Part shown: positions 55,638 through 62,719 of the stretch, in pieces
How the letters are laid out: each line of letters starts with the position of its first letter
How positions within the stretch are numbered: the first letter of the stretch is position 1
NCBI GenBank assembly: GCA_030831945.1
Contig: JAURKC010000019.1
Span: 62,001 to 126,000 of the forward strand
Length of the DNA stretch: 64,000 nucleotides
Reading direction: 5' to 3'
DNA from: Ferruginibacter sp.
GTDB taxonomy: Bacteria > Bacteroidota > Bacteroidia > Chitinophagales > Chitinophagaceae
The notes under the pieces: model-generated
What the model was told of the DNA's origin: nothing
Databases searched by the model: none
Seen by the model: only the letters and a program-made list of their open reading frames with translations
Made by a program: the position numbers and the translations under genes

Positions 55638-56156
55638 ATGAAAAAATTTATTTCGTTTTTAGTTATTGCTGCCATTTCATTTTCAGCAACGACCACTTTT
55701 GCTCAAGATAAAAGCAAACGCCCAAGTCCACCGGCTTCTGTAACAGCCACTACACAATCGGGCGTTACGATTAGTATTAATTATAGCCAACCTTCTGTAA
55801 AAGGAAGAACGATTGGTAAAGACATTGCTCCTTTTGGAGAGTTATGGCGCACAGGAGCTAACGAAGCAACTGTATTGGAAATAAACAAAGAAGCTACTAT
55901 TGGCGGAAAAAAAATTAAAGCAGGAAAATATGGATTGTATACTATTCCTGGTGAAAAAGAGTGGACAGTAGTTTTAAATAATAAATCAAATTTGTGGGGA
56001 ACAGATAGTTATAGTCAAGCGGACGATGCAGTACGTTTTGTAACTCCTTCAGGAAAATCAAAAGCGTTTACAGAAAAAATGACCTTTTTGATAAGCGCTG
56101 CAGGAAACGTTTCATTAAGCTGGGGTAATGTAGCGATCGATTTTACCGTTAAATAA
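55638..56156 (+). CDS. DUF2911 domain secreted protein
   Basis: 172 residues with a signal peptide ending TTTFAQ. The DUF2911 domain is typical: SPPASVTATTQSGVTISINY, GKDIAPFGELWRTGANEAT, AGKYGLYTIPGEKEWTVVLN and the C-terminal VSLSWGNVAIDFTVK. Common in Bacteroidota; function unknown. A strong terminator follows. Confidence 0.88.
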   Translation: MKKFISFLVIAAISFSATTTFAQDKSKRPSPPASVTATTQSGVTISINYSQPSVKGRTIGKDIAPFGELWRTGANEATVLEINKEATIGGKKIKAGKYGLYTIPGEKEWTVVLNNKSNLWGTDSYSQADDAVRFVTPSGKSKAFTEKMTFLISAAGNVSLSWGNVAIDFTVK

Positions 56157-56171
56157 AGAAGAAAAAAATAT

Positions 56172-56211
56172 AAAAAAGCCCCCGATAAAATATTTTATCG
56201 GGGGCTTTTTT
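56172..56211. terminator. strong bidirectional intrinsic terminator
   Basis: GCCCCCGATAAAA-TA-TTTTATCGGGGGC is a perfect 13-bp stem preceded by six A and followed by seven T, between the convergent DUF2911 and penicillin-acylase-family genes. Confidence 0.95.
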
Positions 56212-56271
56212 TATCAACCTGGGAATAAAAAGCGATTTAATTATTTATAAAGGACACCAACAGAATTCTAT

Positions 56272-58323
56272 TTATTTAATTAACATTGGATGATAAACCC
56301 TTTCCGCATTTTTTAATACTTCATTTTTATCCAGCGTCATGTGTTTGGTTTGTTGGTTTTGAAATAGTAGCATCTGGTCTTTATAGTGAGCTGAGCCAGG
56401 TTGCTGCGAAGCACCAAAAGTATTGATGGACTCAATAATGGGAAGTCCAGTTTTTGGATATCTTACCAAACAAATATAGGCATCACCGGTAGTGATATTG
56501 CGGGTTCCATTTAAATAGGGTTTGCTGTAAGCCGCTGCAAGAACATCTGGTAATCCATCTGTTGGTCTTGCATCGTCTCCACGAACCAGCTTTTGAATAT
56601 CCCCCAAGGTAAGGTCGACTTTACCAAAATTATTAATCATGTAGTCATTAATATATTGATAGGTTTCAACACTTTCCATTTTGGTGATTTGTCTAGATGG
56701 ACCATTGTTAACTCGTTTTGCGATGTATTCATAGGCCAATAGAAATACAGCAGCGCCTTTGCTATTAACAACTGCTTTGTGATCCCAGTTTTGTAGCGTT
56801 GTAATTACTTCTTTTAACGCTGGATAATCGCCCGCGTTTAAACTAAGAAGACTATCAAGCCCATAAGGAAATTCGAAATTTGCAGGATATTGTCGATCAA
56901 ATTTTATTTTTTTAAAATACTCATAATCTATTTTGTCTATACCGTTTAAGAGTTCGTTTACCCTTTTGCTTCTATTATTATTATAAGTTTCAAATCCATC
57001 TTTCAAATCATATTTAGTTGGTGTCAAATTAGATTTCCCTTCTGTTGCTAAAAACGGCGAGTGGTTGGTGTTAAATAAATAGCCAGCAGCAGGATTAGTA
57101 TATTGCGGCAAAGATTCAATTGGTTTAAATTTTGTCCATAATGTAGCAGAGCTATTTCCAGGAATTGTACCCTTCCAATTATAGGAAGGATCAGGATTAC
57201 GAATTGGAAGTTTTGCGTTGCTTATATAAAAGATAGTGTCAAACCGGTCAGCATATACAATATTAAACATGGGCAAACTTGTCATGCTTAAAGCTTTGTA
57301 GAAAGCGGTGTAATTTTGTGCTTTATTCATACGATACCATTCTTCTAAAGCCCTACAATCCATGTTGGCAGGAAGGCGCATAGAGAATACTCCATTTTTG
57401 GTTTTTAATGTTGCCCCATATTTACTCCAGTAAACTTTTTTACTAATCCTAAAAGGAATGCCCTTAATTTTTAATTTTGCTCTTCTAACTTCTAGATTAA
57501 GCCATTCTCCATCAAATTTATATTGGTTATTATTTTTAGGATTCGACTCTAATTGAAATATGTCAATGATGTCGGGGCTATTAACAGTGTGTGCCCACCC
57601 AAGATTTTCATTGGTTCCATGAAATATAAGACAGGCTCCAGGAAAAAGGCCGCCCAACATATTCCAACCCTCTTCGCTTTGTAAATGAGCTTCGTAAAAG
57701 GCAACAGGCCCTTCAACGGGTTGGTGGGCATTAATTGCAAGAAAGGCTTCGCCTGTATTTGTTTTGGAAGGGTGAAAAGCAAATGCGTTGGATCCTTCTG
57801 ATGAAAAGCCTGGAATCGTTTCCACCTTTCCTCCTAATATTTTAGGGAGTGTTTTTTCTACACCACAAAATATGCTAAGTGAAAAAATACTAGCAGTTAG
57901 ATATTCTCTGTCATTAACAGGAAAGGCGTTTTTATATTTAATTTCTTTGGGATGGGCTTTAGCATAAGCGTTTATTCCCTGTACATATCCGTTTACTAAT
58001 TTAATAAAATCAGGACTTAATAAACTCCATTGGTCTTCTACCAGTTGCCTGCAGCGCAAGAGATTAACAACATAGTCTGCTTGTGCACCTTTTTTGCCTA
58101 GAGCTGACGCCAACTTCGCCTTGCCCGATAAGATCATTAATTGAAGGGTTGGAAAATCATCTTCTGCGTGGGCCCAGGCAAGGCCATAGGCAACCTCTTG
58201 ATCCGTTGGTGCAAAAATATGCGGAACACCAAAGCTGTCGCGCGCGATACGAATGTTTTGAGGATTAACTTGAGCGTTGGCGAAACTGGTGCTTAATAAT
58301 AATAGGAATATAAAATTTTTCAT
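56272..58323 (-). CDS. penicillin acylase family (Ntn) secreted hydrolase
   Basis: 683 residues from ATG 58323, which starts a signal peptide (MKNFIFLLLLSTSFANAQ); the frame extends 26 codons further but without a better start. Alpha-subunit motif IRIARDSFGVPHIFA and AYGLAWAHAEDDF; the autocatalytic nucleophile S178 in SSEGSNAFAFHP starts the beta subunit; INAHQPVEGPVAFYEAHL and FPGACLIFHGTNENLGWAHT follow. Such Ntn hydrolases cleave amides (penicillins, acyl-homoserine lactones, aculeacin). Substrate cannot be assigned; quorum quenching is only one option. Confidence 0.92.
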   Translation of the reverse strand: MKNFIFLLLLSTSFANAQVNPQNIRIARDSFGVPHIFAPTDQEVAYGLAWAHAEDDFPTLQLMILSGKAKLASALGKKGAQADYVVNLLRCRQLVEDQWSLLSPDFIKLVNGYVQGINAYAKAHPKEIKYKNAFPVNDREYLTASIFSLSIFCGVEKTLPKILGGKVETIPGFSSEGSNAFAFHPSKTNTGEAFLAINAHQPVEGPVAFYEAHLQSEEGWNMLGGLFPGACLIFHGTNENLGWAHTVNSPDIIDIFQLESNPKNNNQYKFDGEWLNLEVRRAKLKIKGIPFRISKKVYWSKYGATLKTKNGVFSMRLPANMDCRALEEWYRMNKAQNYTAFYKALSMTSLPMFNIVYADRFDTIFYISNAKLPIRNPDPSYNWKGTIPGNSSATLWTKFKPIESLPQYTNPAAGYLFNTNHSPFLATEGKSNLTPTKYDLKDGFETYNNNRSKRVNELLNGIDKIDYEYFKKIKFDRQYPANFEFPYGLDSLLSLNAGDYPALKEVITTLQNWDHKAVVNSKGAAVFLLAYEYIAKRVNNGPSRQITKMESVETYQYINDYMINNFGKVDLTLGDIQKLVRGDDARPTDGLPDVLAAAYSKPYLNGTRNITTGDAYICLVRYPKTGLPIIESINTFGASQQPGSAHYKDQMLLFQNQQTKHMTLDKNEVLKNAERVYHPMLIK

Positions 58324-58505
58324 GCTGAAAAATAAAATAAAACTTTCATCTAGCCTAAAAAACATAGAATGACAAACTGAATGGTAATCGGTTATTTTCA
58401 AAAATTATTTTAAGAACCGTTAAATCGATTTTCAAATTTCTATGATTAATTACAAAATAACCATTCAATACAACTAGCTTTACCAAGCTCAAAACGAAAA
58501 GCGTA

Positions 58506-59048
58506 ATGGAAGATAAAGAACGGGTGGTTAGTCAAACAAAAAAATGGATTAACGAAGTGATTATTGGTTGTAATTTTTGTCCATTTGCTGCGAAGGTGGT
58601 AAAACAACAATCAATATATTATCAAGTAGAAAATAGCACCGCTTCAAATATTTGTTTAGATGCTTTTTTACAAGAAATGATTCGGTTAGATGAAGACGCA
58701 TCTATTGAAACTAGTTTTTTAATTTTTCCGAATTCTTTCGCAGACTTTGACGACTATCTTGATTTGGTAAATCTTGCGGAAAAATTACTTTTTGATAAGG
58801 GCTACGAAGGTGTTTATCAGGTAGCCAGCTTTCACCCGCTTTATCAGTTTGAAGGAGCTCAGCTAGACGATGCGGCAAACTATACCAACAGGTCGGCCTA
58901 TCCTATGTTACACCTGTTGCGCGAAATAAGCATTGACAAAGCGTTGGAAAATTTCAAATCACCAGAAAACATTCCAGATAGCAATATTAATTTTGCAAGA
59001 GAAAAGGGATTGGTTTACATGAAACTTTTAAGAGACAGCTGTTTATAA
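58506..59048 (+). CDS. DUF1415 family protein
   Basis: 180 residues matching DUF1415: TKKWINEVIIGCNFCPFAAK (conserved CxxCP-like element), TSFLIFPNSFADFDDYLDLV, VASFHPLYQFEGAQLDDAAN, YTNRSAYPMLHLLRE. Cytoplasmic; function not established. It is divergent from the acylase gene and converges on the oxygenase gene. Confidence 0.88.
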   Translation: MEDKERVVSQTKKWINEVIIGCNFCPFAAKVVKQQSIYYQVENSTASNICLDAFLQEMIRLDEDASIETSFLIFPNSFADFDDYLDLVNLAEKLLFDKGYEGVYQVASFHPLYQFEGAQLDDAANYTNRSAYPMLHLLREISIDKALENFKSPENIPDSNINFAREKGLVYMKLLRDSCL

Positions 59049-59070
59049 AACAAGAAAAATTTTTTAGATT

Positions 59071-59664
59071 TCAACTTCGTTTTAGCCACCCAGTAATACT
59101 CATTCTACTTCGATTAGACACCATCACCTCGTGAATCATTTCATCACTTTTAAAAAACACAGCCGTTTGTGCATTAGGTGAAACATGCTGTACACCCTCT
59201 TCTTGATAAAGTTTTAATTTTCCTCCGTTTTCTTCCAACCAGTTTTCATTTAAATAATTGATTAGAGAATATTTTCTGTCGGAATCATTTTTAAATTGGT
59301 CTTTATGTTTTTTATAAGAACTGCCTTTTTCATATAGGGCATAATGAAACTCGTAACCATTAATTCCAGTATAGCAAGTTCTATTAAGGTGTTCAATAAA
59401 CCCATCTACTCGATGTAAAAACTCTTGTTCAAAAATATTGTCGTGAGCTTTGTCCATCCAATAAATTTTATCGCCTCTCATTTTTTGTTGCTCATCTTTG
59501 ATTGACTCGTTGCCAATTCCTGCAGCAACTAGTAGGCCGTCGTTTTCTAATTGATGAATATTATTTTGAAGGCCTTTGGATAGGGCGTCTGATAAAAACT
59601 TGTTATCTATTCCCACCTTGTTTTCAAGGTAGCCATCGATAAGCAAATCAAATTCGTGGTACAT
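59071..59664 (-). CDS. 2-oxoglutarate/Fe(II)-dependent oxygenase, prolyl-4-hydroxylase-like
   Basis: 197 residues from ATG 59664. The frame continues to 59799, but that extension would run into the oppositely oriented START-like gene and has no domain features. The facial triad is visible: H120-x-D122 (YKKHKDQF) and H178 (EMIHEVM), with R187 to bind 2-oxoglutarate (NRSRMSITGW). Such enzymes hydroxylate prolyl or other residues in proteins, or small substrates; target unknown. Confidence 0.87.
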   Translation of the reverse strand: MYHEFDLLIDGYLENKVGIDNKFLSDALSKGLQNNIHQLENDGLLVAAGIGNESIKDEQQKMRGDKIYWMDKAHDNIFEQEFLHRVDGFIEHLNRTCYTGINGYEFHYALYEKGSSYKKHKDQFKNDSDRKYSLINYLNENWLEENGGKLKLYQEEGVQHVSPNAQTAVFFKSDEMIHEVMVSNRSRMSITGWLKRS

Positions 59665-59770
59665 TTTTAAGTTTAAGTCTGGTAAGATAGTTCTTTTACT
59701 TGCGAACAGCTTGCAATCATTTATTGTCAGTACTAAAAAGCGTTTTATCTTTATCCCACATAAATGATCA

Positions 59771-60148
59771 ATGAAAGAGTTTAAAAAATATTTTATCATA
59801 CCGGCTTCTCCCGAAGAGGTATACTTGGCATTAACGCTTCCTGCTACGCTTCAGTTGTGGACAGGCGAGGTGGCAGAGATGAGTACCGAACCTGGAACCG
59901 AGTTTTCGTTATGGGAAGGAAGTATTGTAGGAAAAAACCTTGAGTTTGTTCCAGGAAAAAAAATAGTGCAACAGTGGTATTTTGGGGACCAAGAAGAGGA
60001 GTCAATCGTAACGATTAAGTTGCACGTTCATAAACAGGGCACTTCAGCAGAATTACTGCACACTAACATTCCAGAGGAGGCTTATGAAGAGATGGTAGAA
60101 GGCTGGAATGAAAATTACTTTGGCATGCTTATTCAGTTTTACATATAA
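59771..60148 (+). CDS. START-like (SRPBCC/AHSA1-type) domain protein
   Basis: 125 residues in a single helix-grip fold: KKYFIIPASPEEVYLALTLP, WTGEVAEMSTEPGTEFSLW, GKKIVQQWYFGDQEEESIVT and the C-terminal helix AYEEMVEGWNENYFGMLIQF. SRPBCC domains bind hydrophobic ligands; this Bacteroidota subtype has no defined role. It is divergent from the oxygenase and followed by short tandem repeats. Confidence 0.85.
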   Translation: MKEFKKYFIIPASPEEVYLALTLPATLQLWTGEVAEMSTEPGTEFSLWEGSIVGKNLEFVPGKKIVQQWYFGDQEEESIVTIKLHVHKQGTSAELLHTNIPEEAYEEMVEGWNENYFGMLIQFYI

Positions 60149-60185
60149 ATAGCCAGTGAGTCACTCTAACGGCTGACCGACTACG

Positions 60186-60236
60186 GCCAGTGACTCACTC
60201 AAGCCGGTGACTCACTCAAGCCGGTGACTCACCGGG
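60186..60236 (+). repeat. three tandem 17-bp repeats with internal palindromes
   Basis: GCCAGTGACTCACTCAA, GCCGGTGACTCACTCAA and GCCGGTGACTCACC(GGG) follow each other at 60186, 60203 and 60220. Each holds an RGTGA-C-TCACY palindrome; a related AGTGAGTCACT lies earlier at 60154. The array sits between a START-like gene and a methyltransferase gene and is richer in GC than its surroundings. Confidence 0.75.
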
Positions 60237-60309
60237 ATGAAGGTGTTTATTGCCCACGTCGTCATTTTTCAGAAGGTATATTGTATTTTTGTTGCCAATT
60301 TAAAACCGC

Positions 60310-61215
60310 ATGGGCTCATTTATTACCCGGACGAGCTGCCCCTCTTGTGGCAGCGCAGACATCATCAAGGCCTTGGCCTGTAAAGATTTCACCGTATCGA
60401 ATGAAATATTTGATATTATGGAGTGTGGAGCCTGTGCCCTTCGCTTTACTCAGTCTATACCCGACCAGACTTCTATTGGAAAGTATTACCAATCCGATTC
60501 CTATATATCACATAACGACACAGAAAAGGGCTTGGTAAACAAACTGTATATAAGGGCCAGAAATTATACATTAAGCTGGAAAATGAAGCTGCTTGATAAA
60601 AGCGCAGGAAATAAAGAGTATAAAAGAGAGGTATTAGATATAGGCGCTGGAACAGGGGCCTTTGTAGATAAAGCAAGGCATTTAGGCTGGGAGGTTAATG
60701 GACTAGAACCTGATGAGGGCGCAAGAAAAATTTGTTTTGATAAATACGGAATTCAGTGCGACACCCCTGAAAAATTATTCAAACTTCCTGCTCAAAAATA
60801 TGATGCAGTAACAATGTGGCATGTACTAGAACACGTTCATCAGCTGCATGAATATTTAGATCAAATAAAGCGGGTTTTAAAAACCGGGGGCGTCGCATTG
60901 ATTGCGCTACCTAATTATACTTCAAATGATGCGGCAGAATATAAATCTTTTTGGGCCGCCTATGACGTTCCGCGCCATTTGTATCATTTTTCTCCTCAGG
61001 CAATGGGCTTTTTAGCAAGTCAACACGGAATGACGTTGGAGTCTATGTCCCCAATGTGGCTGGACGCATTTTATATAGCGATGTTGAGCGAACAATATAA
61101 AAACAAAAAGGGTAATTTATTCGCGGCGGTTTGGAATGGCCTAAAGTCGAATGTCTTTGCAATTAAGGATAAAAAACTTTGCAGCTCCCTGGTCTATTTG
61201 CTTCGGAATGACTAG
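60310..61215 (+). CDS. class I SAM-dependent methyltransferase with N-terminal zinc ribbon
   Basis: 301 residues. An N-terminal CxxC...CxxC ribbon (SCPSCGSAD, MECGACALRF) precedes a Rossmann methyltransferase core: VLDIGAGTGAFVDKARHLGW, VNGLEPDEGARKICFDKYGI, TMWHVLEHVHQLHEYLDQIK and GGVALIALPNYTS. This architecture is found in sugar- or small-molecule methyltransferases of polysaccharide and secondary pathways. Substrate unknown. A tandem repeat array lies just upstream. Confidence 0.87.
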   Translation: MGSFITRTSCPSCGSADIIKALACKDFTVSNEIFDIMECGACALRFTQSIPDQTSIGKYYQSDSYISHNDTEKGLVNKLYIRARNYTLSWKMKLLDKSAGNKEYKREVLDIGAGTGAFVDKARHLGWEVNGLEPDEGARKICFDKYGIQCDTPEKLFKLPAQKYDAVTMWHVLEHVHQLHEYLDQIKRVLKTGGVALIALPNYTSNDAAEYKSFWAAYDVPRHLYHFSPQAMGFLASQHGMTLESMSPMWLDAFYIAMLSEQYKNKKGNLFAAVWNGLKSNVFAIKDKKLCSSLVYLLRND

Positions 61216-61337
61216 AAAATGAAAAACTAGTTTAGATTATATTCTATTCCATCTAGGAGTAAAAAGAAAATTAAACAGTTTAGTTATTCTATTGTAAAAA
61301 TTAAAAACTAATTTGCATTATCATAAAAAACCAACCA

Positions 61338-61625
61338 ATGAAATTCTTTAAAAAAATCTCTTTGACAGTATTTGCAGCTATTTTATTTATTGCATTAGTG
61401 TCTTTCTCTGCACAACAATACTTTAACTTAAAATTTTCTGAAGAAGCGCTGAATAAGCATTTTCAAAATTTAACCGTGATTAAGCAAATTGCTGAAAAGA
61501 GCAATATGGCACATCAAGAGGTGTTGTTTATTTCAGCAAGCGTAGATAGTCTTCAGAAAGATATTATTGATCAAGTGAGACGCCAACAAGCGCAGCAACC
61601 GGCACCACCCGCTTCTAAAAAGTAA
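61338..61625 (+). CDS. small exported protein with coiled helix, 95 aa
   Basis: 95 residues with an N-terminal signal/anchor (KKISLTVFAAILFIALVSFS), a predominantly helical body (EEALNKHFQNLTVIKQIAEK) and a proline/alanine-rich end (QQPAPPASKK). Unrecognised family. It stands alone between the methyltransferase and the convergent ABC membrane protein. Confidence 0.65.
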   Translation: MKFFKKISLTVFAAILFIALVSFSAQQYFNLKFSEEALNKHFQNLTVIKQIAEKSNMAHQEVLFISASVDSLQKDIIDQVRRQQAQQPAPPASKK

Positions 61626-61673
61626 GCAAATTCTAGTGCTTATTAAATCGATCTATTATAAGGAATGAATTGA

Positions 61674-62591
61674 TCAAGGTAAATCTGTTGTGATTAATTC
61701 ATTCCCTATCTTATCCTCTTCTTGTTCAGGAAAATCTCCAGCTTCCAATTCAATTCTTTTGGTAATATCACTCAGCGATGTAAGGCGCTGAACGGTATAG
61801 GGAATAGTGTCGAGGCCTGAGACAAATTTCAATATATAATTATAAATACCCACCAAATTACCCGCTAAAATAGCAGACCCCATGGCTTGATGGGTAATCA
61901 ATAGTGCGGCACCAATTACTACTAAAACTAGAATCTCCATCAATCCAAAACTCCACGCTTCTTGGTCAGAAATTCTTATTTGCCAGCTACGTAAATTTTC
62001 ATAGTGACGAACCATTGCCGGTTTGTTGGCCGAACTAATAATATTAACCTGATTTTCTAATTCATCGTTTTTTAAGCTATTCAGTCGCTTCATTTTCTTG
62101 CCATAAAAATAGCTGATCGCTACCACGGGAAGTAAAATAGACAAGCAAAGCAATACTACTGCTGGGTCATAAAAGAATAACAATAATATTGACCCCAAAA
62201 TATTAAAGGCGGCTTCAAAAACATACACTAGATCAAATTCTAAAAAGTCAATAAACTCTTTTGCTAAAGTAGAGTGCGCGCTAAGTTTTGATACTTCAGA
62301 CGCATGGATTCTGCGAGATAAAAAACGAGTTACCAATGAAGTATAAATACCAGAATAGGTTCTTGTATCTAGCATGTGCCGAATGGTGCCCGCTATCAGA
62401 TATACCAGATGAACAATTGATAAGTAGATTAAACCATCGTAGCTATTTTTCAGCAAGTCATTAATAGCCATACCTAAAAAGAAAGGCCGTAACAAAGAGC
62501 CGGTCATCTCTAAGGCAAAAAGCAAATAGGTAAGTACGAGTTGATACCGATGCTTTAGCATTAATTTTTTTAAAACTTCAAACCTAGACAT
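61674..62591 (-). CDS. ABC exporter-type six-helix membrane domain protein without ATPase domain
   Basis: 305 residues. It aligns in character with the type I ABC exporter membrane domain (LLRPFFLGMAINDLL, TRTYSGIYTSLVTRFLSRRI, ILLPVVAISYFYGKKMKRLN, LVGIYNYILKFVSGLDTIPY) and stops after about 40 acidic residues without Walker A, signature or Walker B motifs. It could pair with a separate ATPase or be a non-transporting relative. It lies 128 bp downstream of the ATP-grasp/SET gene on the same strand. Confidence 0.83.
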   Translation of the reverse strand: MSRFEVLKKLMLKHRYQLVLTYLLFALEMTGSLLRPFFLGMAINDLLKNSYDGLIYLSIVHLVYLIAGTIRHMLDTRTYSGIYTSLVTRFLSRRIHASEVSKLSAHSTLAKEFIDFLEFDLVYVFEAAFNILGSILLLFFYDPAVVLLCLSILLPVVAISYFYGKKMKRLNSLKNDELENQVNIISSANKPAMVRHYENLRSWQIRISDQEAWSFGLMEILVLVVIGAALLITHQAMGSAILAGNLVGIYNYILKFVSGLDTIPYTVQRLTSLSDITKRIELEAGDFPEQEEDKIGNELITTDLP

Positions 62592-62719
62592 AATCTTTTA
62601 TTGGGCGCTCAGCAAATAACCTGGGGTAGTGTGTAGGAAATAAGTTGTCCAAAATCAAACCAAGTTATTATTGATGGCCTTCATTTGACTTAAAATAGGG
62701 GCGGAAGTTTAATTAGATT

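Noticed and set aside
59665..59799. N-terminal extension of the 2OG oxygenase to 59799
   Set aside because: The extension overlaps the divergent START-like gene and has no family similarity; the ATG at 59664 fits the domain start.
60224..60538. Plus-strand open frame overlapping the methyltransferase start
   Set aside because: It runs in another frame of the zinc-ribbon methyltransferase gene, has no domain features, and begins in the tandem repeats.
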